Made by a program: the position numbers and the translations under genes | Notes under the pieces: model-generated | What the model was told of the DNA's origin: nothing | Databases searched by the model: none | Seen by the model: the letters and a program-made list of their open reading frames with translations, nothing else | Origin: a virus | Virus record (IMG/VR): IMGVR_UViG_3300018426_001942 | Span: 1-64,000 of that record | Length of the DNA stretch: 64,000 nucleotides | Direction: 5' to 3' (one strand) | In this document: piece after piece, positions 18,901 through 27,482 of the stretch | Position numbering within the stretch: the first letter of the stretch is position 1 | Layout: each line of letters begins with the position of its first letter

Positions 18901-20644
18901 TTTAGCAGGTGTTGAAGAAAGATATGATGGCATGTTCCCATACTTGTATACATCATCTGGTGTATTACCAGCAGAACAAGCAGATGTTACAATAGGTTAC
19001 ATAGATACAGCAATTGACACTAGTGTTGATGCTGCATCTTTAAGAACACAAATTGATGACCTAAACTTCAAGTATAAGACTTGGGTGCGTGATCATGTCG
19101 ATCCTAGATATTACAGTGTTTATGAATATAGAGTAGGTAGAACAAGATTCTCCGGAGACAGTTTAGACGGTACAACACGTAACAGTGTATACAGTGATAA
19201 CGTACTAGATAAAAAAGCCGGTGAGCTATTCTTAGGCACAGGCGTATCAGCACAAGAACAAACATCAGTTTGGGACATGGACTTTAGTAAGGTGACCATG
19301 CTTAAAGTTGAATTTAGTTGGTATGGTGCTGTTGGTGCATTGTTCTTAGCATATGTTCCAGTAGACAACGGCGAAGCACGTTGGGTAAGAGTACATCATT
19401 TACGTTGTTCAAACCAGTTGAAGATATCTTCACTAGGTAATGCTACACTTCCAATTACATATCTTGTTTACGGCGGAGGAAGTGAAAACAGATTTGGTGT
19501 TCCAAATGCTAATAGATTGCAAAACCCATATGGTAGTTACGCAGAAAGCCTCGTCAAGTATGGTGCTTCTTACTACATTGATGGTGGTGACCGCGGTACT
19601 GTAAGATTGTTTAACCACAGTTCGGAAACACCAACTGATGTATATGGTTCAAGATACAAACTAGGAGTTGATAGTACAAATGCTACAGATCCTGTTACAC
19701 CTATAATGACTGTAACAAATCTTGATCCTGATGCTACAGGAAACTCTGCACCCGCAATTAATACATTCTATATGAATGCAAGAGTAATAACAGGTAACTC
19801 ACAAGACCAAAACGTAAAAGTAATTTGGGTTGATGGTAATGACTTATATTTGAATAAACCAGTAAGTGCTGTTTCGACATTAAATGTAATCGTTGATAGA
19901 CCAGCATTACTATATGGTTTAAAAACCAAAGACGACATTACATCAGGTAACGGTGACGCTGTTAGAAACAGAGTACAGGTATATCCAACAAGATTAAGTG
20001 CAGGAGCAGACGGAACTGTAAATGCTAAAATGACATTGCTCAAAACACCTAAGTTCCAAACAGCAATAGGAACCACTGGAAGTTTTGCGTTAAATGCATC
20101 TGTAGACTTAAACAGCTCGTACTTACTATCAACTACTGATACAGACTATCTATCACAAAATGGAGACTTCTTATATGGTTACTTCCGTGCAAGTTTAAAT
20201 GGTAGTGAAACTTTGATTAGTGTATTAGGAAGATTAGAAAAAAGCAATGACAACTACTACTTCTATCCAACAGAGATATATAATGGAACATTAGAAGTTG
20301 CATCAGGTGCAACATTCTTGAAAGAAGGAGTATTTGATCCACAAGGTAATAGTTTGACTTCAAGCGAAACTACTTTTGAAAAGGAACGTTTAAGCTCAGT
20401 AGAAGTTGCTCTAAGAGCGCAGACTCCAATACCTGGATCAGGTACTGAATTAGCAAGTTATTACATTGCACCAGGTGCTGAAGAATTTGACCTAGCAACA
20501 TATTTTGACTACAACAAGGAATACATAAGTTATCCATTGACTGACCAGTTAGAAACATTGTTCTTAGCAACATTCAGTAACAACACTAATTCTACTAGTC
20601 CACAGGTTTCATTAAGTGCCAGCTTGACATGGGAGGAACAATAA
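15905..20644 (+). CDS. Virion structural protein with four ~155-residue repeats
   Basis: A 1579-residue protein. A motif Cys-x-Arg-Asp-x(3)-hydrophobic...Asp...(G)G(N) occurs four times, with the Cys at residues 275, 426, 585 and 745 (CQRDLGYFLEAIGTD, CTRDVLFVLNAVSYD, CKRDLEFALDAYIND, CIRDVKYVVNGYASD). The N-terminal LGIPRSEVALGIFADVNTY and the later YGAVGALFLAYVPVDNGEARW and KYGASYYIDGGD segments are shared with the next gene, which makes the two paralogous. This family of long repeat proteins is found in marine T4-like phage fibre clusters, with no proven individual function. Translation is coupled to the upstream beta-helix gene by a TAATG overlap. Confidence 0.8.
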   Translation: MSSLNNINNNASVVNVGRTTPVTPGAQPAANSIPVVVATDQTAIPVVEQNKIQSEVALSLLGIPRSEVALGIFADVNTYDVNPSEWSSEPAEYSQVPNTASQYSGIGGVQDWGILHLPEESGAMVTAPADETSVLTSKRFFRYQPGRVSAATFGIKSSFASGNVVGAGQRPPTRNPDVKKYGIFDKFDGYYWETRDTGQGDQFAVVRRTQSIIRKNPLEFGNSAGQQLEDHALGGKAPGQPASTYNQYPTATKYLTANKFDLIDGSVLSNSAVKCQRDLGYFLEAIGTDITLGTNYGSTFQGLAESNSNEYPLPTSVTDAINSSQTEVKSLAGVDNTADAAVDTWYNNLRAIAVDPATRVDYASATQAEQIAFLKAVTFTNPTSGGSASREAVKDQLVANRDFIAAEINAWVADQYPSASHNVNKCTRDVLFVLNAVSYDILYGGNSATYDAGRFFFYDGFSKSDQTANYITQTVAAYGRLADIIDDIVKDVTIVKTTGNSETQVTGNGVANQTEADLAVTYTNVIKDVISEGDILLSLPVTRTVPDTSWGAASMTAAQAAITAATQTIVETVAPVTFTGDDLKCKRDLEFALDAYINDLRWGGDGHIIANAATYNTALLTDAEREGETHYYFRNKLREKLAEIGELDARTKIGNLAKFQIQAVTANGSGAYPAQQGPDGTTGFITNAQIASATYGQRSKIETIFSVYALYYGYLVSESLTYDTATHLPDGADPNDFLNVLKFKCIRDVKYVVNGYASDLQFGGNAATAYNAFKYYSDGALKVYSQTNGGVVAEINRHTFLKDLLTATGTVDVTRSDSQNVAIPSLATRFALTTEQTDKLNTLANIIINNFTTQYAGSVDYGTAGQFGDLVILRDGLIMVHAAAYDPTLLKPRLKTPAQIDTTNNTFTLAEGSVIIGQYVNYYGDCPELVDGKTYWVSEVKGPKGNVITLMDPAVADFDQFDVTPSNNTPITLTGAGTEHYIETPVPFIFPDAYNQSFGLAGVEERYDGMFPYLYTSSGVLPAEQADVTIGYIDTAIDTSVDAASLRTQIDDLNFKYKTWVRDHVDPRYYSVYEYRVGRTRFSGDSLDGTTRNSVYSDNVLDKKAGELFLGTGVSAQEQTSVWDMDFSKVTMLKVEFSWYGAVGALFLAYVPVDNGEARWVRVHHLRCSNQLKISSLGNATLPITYLVYGGGSENRFGVPNANRLQNPYGSYAESLVKYGASYYIDGGDRGTVRLFNHSSETPTDVYGSRYKLGVDSTNATDPVTPIMTVTNLDPDATGNSAPAINTFYMNARVITGNSQDQNVKVIWVDGNDLYLNKPVSAVSTLNVIVDRPALLYGLKTKDDITSGNGDAVRNRVQVYPTRLSAGADGTVNAKMTLLKTPKFQTAIGTTGSFALNASVDLNSSYLLSTTDTDYLSQNGDFLYGYFRASLNGSETLISVLGRLEKSNDNYYFYPTEIYNGTLEVASGATFLKEGVFDPQGNSLTSSETTFEKERLSSVEVALRAQTPIPGSGTELASYYIAPGAEEFDLATYFDYNKEYISYPLTDQLETLFLATFSNNTNSTSPQVSLSASLTWEEQ

Positions 20645-20647
20645 TAA

Positions 20648-23600
20648 ATGCCTCAGATAAAAATAGGATTCGACAGAATACCTATACCTACTTCAAAGTC
20701 ATTTGTACCTCTTTATGATATTGTAAAAGGGGTACCACTACGAGATTCAAACGGGCAAATAATTGTTACCGAAGATGAAGGTCCAGTAGAAGCTCTATCT
20801 AAAGCAGAAAACAGTACAAGTGTAGTTATTAATAATGCTGTAGTAGATAATACACAACTTTCTATAGAAGAACAATTTGCCGAAACTTCGCAAGTTAGTA
20901 CGACACTACTAGGCATACCTAGAGCTGAAGTACAATTAAGTTTGTTTTCTGATGTTAGTACATACGGTCTTAATCCTGAAGAATGGGAATTTTTTCAGTA
21001 TAATGGAGTATTTGGTCGTCCTGATGGATGGTATCGTAGACGTAATAGAGTTTATGGTGATCATTTTTATACAAGACTAGTTGAAGAAACAAACGAGCAA
21101 GCATTAGTTGTAGAAAGTTTTCCAGTAGCATTTACTTTTCCACCAGGCCCAAATTACATTAATGGCGGATACAACGAGGCTGTATTTAATAGATACTTAC
21201 AATTTATTAATCTTGGTAACGATATGTATAATTTATATATTGGTACCAATGAACAATTTGCAGAAGAAAACTTTTTAAATCCTGCTATATGCTTTGTACA
21301 AGATGGCGATGTAGAATATCCTGATGATGAACAATTAGGCTATGATTTAATTGAAAATTGGTGTCAAGCATGGATGAACATGCGAGATGGATTGCTTATT
21401 GATCCTAATACTAATACCCCAATTAAATTTCCTGTAGGATATGATGCTACAAATACTAGACCAGGACAAACAGATAATATACAATACTTTGGCTTACTAC
21501 AAAGTAAAAAAGCATATAGATATCAGCCTGGACGTATATCAGGATACACTTTTGGTTTTAGAGCAAGCCGAGACGAAGCAAGTATAGACAACATCATTGA
21601 GTGGGGTATCGGAAATCCTACAGATGAATATGTATTTCAGATTAGAGGTCCACAGTTTAATATCGTAAGACGTAGTACAGTTAGATTGCCAAATGAAGTT
21701 CTACAAAGAATGGGCATGAATGAAAACAATCAACAAGTAGTTTCTAGTAGAGAACCTTTCGTAGAAGATGAATTTTATGAACTAGTAATTACTAGAGATT
21801 TTTTCAACGGCGATGCGTTAGATGGTAATGGTCGATCAGGTTACTTACTCGACCCAACCAAAGTTACTATGTACAAAATTGAGTTTGGTTGGTATGGTGC
21901 TATTGGTGCTAAGTTCTATGCTTATATTCCAACAGACACAGGTGATGCACGTTGGGTGCTTATGCATACACTAACAATTGAAAACCAATTAGGCGAGCCT
22001 TGTTTACAAGACCCATATTTTAAATTTAGATATCTACAAGATATTAGAAACACAAGTAACATTAGAGAACCACAGTACCTTTACAAATATGGTGCTTCGT
22101 GCTATATAGACGGTGGCGATAATAGTGCAGGAAAATATTACAGTTATACTAGTGATGACAAAACTGTAAATAATGCAAGACAAACATCTATTGCGGGGAT
22201 TTATCCAAAGCGTACAATTAAAAATAGTGACGGTGTAGAAAAGCCTAATAAGAAAAATGTTTTTCCAGTGGATTTGAAAATAGATTGTGATCAACTATCG
22301 GAAGTGCAATTGGTTGAAATTAACGGGTGCCCAGCATTTGGGCATCACTATGCACCTAGTTTACATGCTACACAGAATGGTATAGTTAGAAGTGTTAATA
22401 TTAATGGTGCAGGTAGTGAAATAACAATTAATCCACAACCAACTGTAAACATTGCAAATATAAGCCAAGCAAATCCAGGAATTGTTACTACAGATACAGA
22501 TCATGGATTCTTTATTGGACAAAAAGTTACATTAGAAAATGTAGTTGGTATGACAGAAGTTAATTTTCAAGAGTATTACATAGATGTTTTATCTGCGACA
22601 CAGTTTGCATTATATTCAGATGCTGACTATTCAAATGCTGTTGACACGTCTGGATTTACAGCATATGCAAGTGGCGGAACAGCAGACGGCAATCCTATTT
22701 TTAGAACACGTGACGACGACAGTAAATTAATTGTTCCTGGTATTAACAGTTGTTATGCGGCTATTACAAGTGAATCAACAGCAAATATTGAACGAATTGG
22801 ATTTGACGCTCTGTACGAGAAAAGTTCTACAGGAACTATCGATCCGCAAGTTTTACTAAATGGTGTAGTTACTGATTTAGCAAGTGTACCAGTTGACGCT
22901 GTTAGATTTACAAGTTACTATGATCATATTGCTGGTTCAACATATCCAATTACAGGTGACGGATTTGAATGTAATTATTTAAACCCTGTAACTACAGAAG
23001 GCACACAGTTTTGTGAATTCTTAATTGGAGTGACAGAAAACAAACCTATAATTTCTACTAGAACAAATGCATTAGGTAATCCAGTTAATGAAGTTAAGTT
23101 TTTAGCAAAGGATGGTATAACAGAAATAGAGCCAGACCTAGCAAACATATTGCATGCAGAGTTCACACATAGTTCACTCTATAGAGATAGAGACGGTTTT
23201 GAAGAAAGAGAAGGCGATGCACCCTTAGGCATTAGGTTTGATATTGATTATAGATTACCAAGACCAGAAGGTACAGATAGCGGAATATGTAGCGGTATAG
23301 ATGTAAAGATAGAAGATAGATTAGAATTTAGTGTTACATATGCAAGTGCTGATCCAGTATCAGGACTTCCTTCAGACATAATAATATTTGATCAAGAGCC
23401 GAGTGAAATAATAAACGGCTTTTCGCTAGTAGGTGGTGAGTTTGGAGAATCAGGCGTAGCAAGCGGAATTAGATTTACATCAGAATTAAAGAGTTATATT
23501 GATAACGAAGATGTTGAAAAATATTATATAGATATAGACGGTGCTCCAAACAACGGAGCATTTACATTGCAACTAAGTCCTATAAGACTTACTGATAGAC

Positions 23601-24091
23601 TGATAACAGGTAACCCAGAAAAATCAGTTAACAAAGTGCAAATTTTTAGTTTCCAGCCAAAACCTTTGTACTTGGTAGTATTCATGCGTGACAATGCTAG
23701 AATGAATAATATTACTATTACTGAAAACATTAACGGAACTACTAGAGCATTTTGTCCTGAATGGATAACCGATTCAGGTGTTGATGTTGTATTCTCAGGA
23801 GGATCAAGTGCAGGTGTTCCTGCTGCAAACTATCTTCCAAAAGAAAGACTAGCAAGTACTAGTGTTGATGTTCAAAATTCACAACCTTTAAGACCTGGTA
23901 AACTTAAAGACACATTGTATGTTTCACCAAACAGGAATAATACTGTTGACTTAGGAAGCGTTTATGGTCCAGATAGGACTGTAATATCTCCGGGAATATT
24001 AAATACAACAGCAACATTTGTTACGGCAAGAAGTCTTATAAACAATGATGTTAACTTAGTTAGCGCAAGTATTACAACGAAGGAAGATTAA
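20648..24091 (+). CDS. Virion structural protein, paralogue of the preceding gene
   Basis: An 1147-residue protein starting 3 nt after the previous stop. It shares with its neighbour LGIPRAEVQLSLFSDVSTY near residue 90, the core FGWYGAIGAKFYAYIPTDTG, and KYGASCYIDGGD, but lacks the four Cys-Arg-Asp repeats. This indicates duplication of a common framework with a domain gained or lost. The C-terminal part (to residue 1147) ends in a beta-rich region with VFSGGSSAGVPAANYLPKER. No enzyme motif is seen. It is likely a fibre or baseplate-associated component. Confidence 0.75.
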   Translation: MPQIKIGFDRIPIPTSKSFVPLYDIVKGVPLRDSNGQIIVTEDEGPVEALSKAENSTSVVINNAVVDNTQLSIEEQFAETSQVSTTLLGIPRAEVQLSLFSDVSTYGLNPEEWEFFQYNGVFGRPDGWYRRRNRVYGDHFYTRLVEETNEQALVVESFPVAFTFPPGPNYINGGYNEAVFNRYLQFINLGNDMYNLYIGTNEQFAEENFLNPAICFVQDGDVEYPDDEQLGYDLIENWCQAWMNMRDGLLIDPNTNTPIKFPVGYDATNTRPGQTDNIQYFGLLQSKKAYRYQPGRISGYTFGFRASRDEASIDNIIEWGIGNPTDEYVFQIRGPQFNIVRRSTVRLPNEVLQRMGMNENNQQVVSSREPFVEDEFYELVITRDFFNGDALDGNGRSGYLLDPTKVTMYKIEFGWYGAIGAKFYAYIPTDTGDARWVLMHTLTIENQLGEPCLQDPYFKFRYLQDIRNTSNIREPQYLYKYGASCYIDGGDNSAGKYYSYTSDDKTVNNARQTSIAGIYPKRTIKNSDGVEKPNKKNVFPVDLKIDCDQLSEVQLVEINGCPAFGHHYAPSLHATQNGIVRSVNINGAGSEITINPQPTVNIANISQANPGIVTTDTDHGFFIGQKVTLENVVGMTEVNFQEYYIDVLSATQFALYSDADYSNAVDTSGFTAYASGGTADGNPIFRTRDDDSKLIVPGINSCYAAITSESTANIERIGFDALYEKSSTGTIDPQVLLNGVVTDLASVPVDAVRFTSYYDHIAGSTYPITGDGFECNYLNPVTTEGTQFCEFLIGVTENKPIISTRTNALGNPVNEVKFLAKDGITEIEPDLANILHAEFTHSSLYRDRDGFEEREGDAPLGIRFDIDYRLPRPEGTDSGICSGIDVKIEDRLEFSVTYASADPVSGLPSDIIIFDQEPSEIINGFSLVGGEFGESGVASGIRFTSELKSYIDNEDVEKYYIDIDGAPNNGAFTLQLSPIRLTDRLITGNPEKSVNKVQIFSFQPKPLYLVVFMRDNARMNNITITENINGTTRAFCPEWITDSGVDVVFSGGSSAGVPAANYLPKERLASTSVDVQNSQPLRPGKLKDTLYVSPNRNNTVDLGSVYGPDRTVISPGILNTTATFVTARSLINNDVNLVSASITTKED

Positions 24092-26476
24092 ATGGCGGAA
24101 ATAAAATTCGGTCTAAACGTAAACAGAAGTCTTGCAGATGTTGCAGATCCTTTAGCGGCTTTAGCTAACATTGGCATCGATATTAACGACCTTGATGTTA
24201 TACGAGGAGCAGCTGGCGATTTAGGTATTACAGCAGATGATGTAAAAGCTCTAAGTGGGCTTAATGTTCCTGTCCAAACATATCTAGTAAAACTTTATCA
24301 AGATACTTTACAATATAGTGCAATCATTGATGAAACAGCAGGCACCTCTGAATCACTAAAAGGAAATCTAACTGTAAATGGTGTATTAGGTGCAGGTGCA
24401 ATTAAGTATCAATACGTAGACGATGATAATTCTACTTTAAAGTTTGCTGATATAAGCACAAGCCGTGTAAGTAGTTGGAGTAGTACAGACAGCCCTGCAA
24501 CAGATACTAGTCCAATTTTTTATGGTAGTCAAATAGAAGTTGATGGTGCTGTTGAAACACAAACATTAGAAATACTTAAACCAGCAGACCTTGTTAGATT
24601 TAGAAGTTCCGAAGTACCTACTCATAAAATACAAGCAACTATAAATGGCCAGACAGTTTATCTGTATGCTATGAAAGGAATACCTTTAATATTTGAAGGA
24701 TTTTTCCGTAATTTAGATAGTGACTTGAGACTTGTTACAGCAGGCGCGGTTAGTTGGAGAATAGTTAATAATCAGTTTGACTACCTAACAAAGGAGTATG
24801 AAAATGTTGGAGGCTCTAATACTACTAGAAGTTTCTTAAGATACAGAGATACAGGGGCGGCATCTAAAAACATAGAAATTTATCATAACCCAAATAATAT
24901 TTTAACACTACCTTTATCAGGAGTAGGAATAAGTGAATTACCTGCTGCACAACTAGAAAATTGTCAAAATTTATATCTAAATGGAAATGTTATAAAAACG
25001 TTTCCAGATTTTAATACTTTTGTGCCCGATTGCAGATTATTAGATGTGCGTGAAAATAATTTCACACTAGGTGACGAACCTAATTTACGTAAATTTAATA
25101 ATGATGTATTAGCACGTATACCAAACACTGTTAGAGAGATTAGATTTGGTAATACTTTTAACGGAAGTATTACAGCAGACTTAACAACACTAACAAATTT
25201 GCTTACATTAAATCTAAACGGACACAGCAGAGGTGGTGCATTTAATTATTTTGATCAAGATGCAGACGATCCAACTGGTTCAACTCCCGAAGTAGCAAAT
25301 ACAGTTCAAAACTATTACATGTACAGAAACAGTTTTAATACTGTTCCGCAAAGTGTAAAAGACTTGCCTGACCTTAGACAGATTAATTTATATAGCAATA
25401 GTATATACGATAATAACTTCCAAATATTAAGTCCTGTAATCAACTATGTAAACATAGGTGGTAACCCGGGTATAAACGTTCCTAACTTAGCCAATAAAAA
25501 TTCAATGGATTTATTTTATGCTCACTATAATAGTGGTAGTGGAATAGCACCAGATTCTAATTTGTTTACTACAACGAGCGGAAGTTATAAGTTTGCTAAC
25601 TGTGGTAACTTAAGATTAATATATGCATACTCAAGCGGCTATTACGGACCTATACCTAAATTTGCAGGTAACAGTAGACTTTACTATGTACAAGCTCAGT
25701 ATACAAGACTAAGAGGCGGGCGATCTGACACAGAACAAGACTACGTTTTGTATGACGATGTGTTTGACGACTGTGCAAGTGCAATGCGTTACTTCCATGT
25801 AGCAAGTAGTAGTTTGTTAAATGCTCCTATGCACCCTGATTGTTTTGAAAAACCAACAGGCATGATAGGTATCGTATTTAGATCGTTTAATGCAGGTGTA
25901 AGCGGAGCATTTCCTAGTTTAAATACAATGCAGAACCTACGTTATATCGTAATGTTACAAAATAACTTTACAGGTCCTTTGCCTAATTTCTTTAATAATC
26001 CACTATTATACTATTGTCACTTATATGGAAATAGTTTTAGTGGTGCTATTCCGGTTATACAAAGCAATGCATTACAATACTACTATGTACACAGCAATCA
26101 ATTAACATCATTTAACGGACTTGAAACACCTAATCTTAGACGTTTGTTTATCAGTTACAATCAAATAACTGGCGCTGTTCCAGATATGAATAATCTTACA
26201 TTATGTTACGACTTCTATCTAAACAACAACAACTTTACAGATTATGTAGCAGGTGCATTAGTAAGTTGCAGATCTTTATATAGATTTGATATAAGTAACA
26301 ATCCTAACTTACCAACTGGAGCGGTAAATAATATTGTTGCAGATCTAGTTGCTAACTATGAAGCGAATCCTCGTAGTGGTATAAGCATTAACCTTGCTAA
26401 TACCTCAACACCAACAGGTGACGCTGTAGAACAAATTGAGTACCTTAGATCTAAAGGGTGGAATATGAGGTTATAA
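24092..26476 (+). CDS. Leucine-rich-repeat virion protein (candidate receptor-binding fibre)
   Basis: A 794-residue protein abutting the previous stop. Residues 1-190 look like a fibre base (MAEIKFGLNVNRSLADVADP, then LKGNLTVNGVLGAGAIKYQY). From about residue 285 to 750 it is built of leucine-rich repeats, for example LENCQNLYLNGNVIKTFPD, LRYIVMLQNNFTGPLPNF and LRRLFISYNQITGAVPD. The LxxLxLxxNxFxGxLP pattern is the plant/bacterial extracellular LRR type. LRR solenoids bind proteins or glycans, and in this position the natural inference is host recognition. It ends with a short capping segment (IEYLRSKGWNMRL). The LRR fold is certain from the repeat pattern; the ligand is unknown. Confidence 0.85.
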   Translation: MAEIKFGLNVNRSLADVADPLAALANIGIDINDLDVIRGAAGDLGITADDVKALSGLNVPVQTYLVKLYQDTLQYSAIIDETAGTSESLKGNLTVNGVLGAGAIKYQYVDDDNSTLKFADISTSRVSSWSSTDSPATDTSPIFYGSQIEVDGAVETQTLEILKPADLVRFRSSEVPTHKIQATINGQTVYLYAMKGIPLIFEGFFRNLDSDLRLVTAGAVSWRIVNNQFDYLTKEYENVGGSNTTRSFLRYRDTGAASKNIEIYHNPNNILTLPLSGVGISELPAAQLENCQNLYLNGNVIKTFPDFNTFVPDCRLLDVRENNFTLGDEPNLRKFNNDVLARIPNTVREIRFGNTFNGSITADLTTLTNLLTLNLNGHSRGGAFNYFDQDADDPTGSTPEVANTVQNYYMYRNSFNTVPQSVKDLPDLRQINLYSNSIYDNNFQILSPVINYVNIGGNPGINVPNLANKNSMDLFYAHYNSGSGIAPDSNLFTTTSGSYKFANCGNLRLIYAYSSGYYGPIPKFAGNSRLYYVQAQYTRLRGGRSDTEQDYVLYDDVFDDCASAMRYFHVASSSLLNAPMHPDCFEKPTGMIGIVFRSFNAGVSGAFPSLNTMQNLRYIVMLQNNFTGPLPNFFNNPLLYYCHLYGNSFSGAIPVIQSNALQYYYVHSNQLTSFNGLETPNLRRLFISYNQITGAVPDMNNLTLCYDFYLNNNNFTDYVAGALVSCRSLYRFDISNNPNLPTGAVNNIVADLVANYEANPRSGISINLANTSTPTGDAVEQIEYLRSKGWNMRL

Positions 26477-26477
26477 A

Positions 26478-27482
26478 ATGGCAGGAAGTAGTATACAAGG
26501 ATTTTTACAATCCGCTAACTTATTAGAAAACACACAGGACAGACAGTTACTTAATAACCTTGCTGAAGCACCTATTGCAGACGATATAAGTTTGTTTATT
26601 AACAATAACCAAAACGTTAGTGTTTTAGAAATAGACGCATTAGAATACAATTTTATTACAGGATTAGTTACACTAGTAAACGACACTCCTGCAAAAAATG
26701 CGGCTAGGAGTGCTGTTTTTACAAATGGTGACCCTATAAAAATTCTAGATGTAAACGATAATGTATTAAAAGACGATCTCTACGCAGCAGATAGTGATGG
26801 TGAAAAAACTTTTGGGTTTGCAACTGATGTTGAGTTAGAAGAACAATATACTTTTGCACCACCTAGTGCTGGGTTTAAAGTTGTTAGATCAGACGCCGTT
26901 GTATTATCAAACTTAACATACTTAGGTGCTGTTGAAGACACAGCAGGATTTAGTAGTGGTCTTTCAACAGGTAGCGAAAATCCGGAAGGAGCGGGTGGTA
27001 TTGAACCTGAAGACACGTATGCAAATCAATTTCTAGAAATTTATCAATACCTTGACATTGCAAAGTATCAAGCAAACAAAAAATTTGTTGAAGATAGAGA
27101 TGTAGCCACAGATGATGATTTTAAAATGGAGGGTACATTTAGTATCGAAGATCCTTCAGATATGATTGTTACAGAAGGCGTAATAACATCTAGTCCAGGC
27201 CTTTACATAACAAATCCATCAAGCCCTGTTACAAATATACAGCGTATTAGAGCATTTAGTGATACGTCTAATCCTTGGGAAGTTACAGGCACTGGTGTTA
27301 ATACTAAGTTAACAACTAACGCCGTTTCTGCACAAACCGGTGATCTTAAATTAAACAATGGTATATTAGTTGACGGTGTTACACCTATAACAGAAAGTGG
27401 AACTGTAAACAATACAACTTTTACACATAAAGCAAAAGTAAAGATTGATGGTATTGACTACTATTTGTGTTTAACTAGTTGA
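26478..27482 (+). CDS. Virion structural protein, 334 aa
   Basis: Follows the LRR gene with a 1-nt gap. The N-terminal MAGSSIQGFLQSANLLENTQDRQ region is probably helical. The rest is beta-rich fibre-type sequence with repeated VDGVTPITESGTV-like turns. It has no recognised domain. Its 3' end overlaps the inverted fibre gene by 12 nt (convergent). The role is inferred only from its place in the fibre block. Confidence 0.65.
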   Translation: MAGSSIQGFLQSANLLENTQDRQLLNNLAEAPIADDISLFINNNQNVSVLEIDALEYNFITGLVTLVNDTPAKNAARSAVFTNGDPIKILDVNDNVLKDDLYAADSDGEKTFGFATDVELEEQYTFAPPSAGFKVVRSDAVVLSNLTYLGAVEDTAGFSSGLSTGSENPEGAGGIEPEDTYANQFLEIYQYLDIAKYQANKKFVEDRDVATDDDFKMEGTFSIEDPSDMIVTEGVITSSPGLYITNPSSPVTNIQRIRAFSDTSNPWEVTGTGVNTKLTTNAVSAQTGDLKLNNGILVDGVTPITESGTVNNTTFTHKAKVKIDGIDYYLCLTS

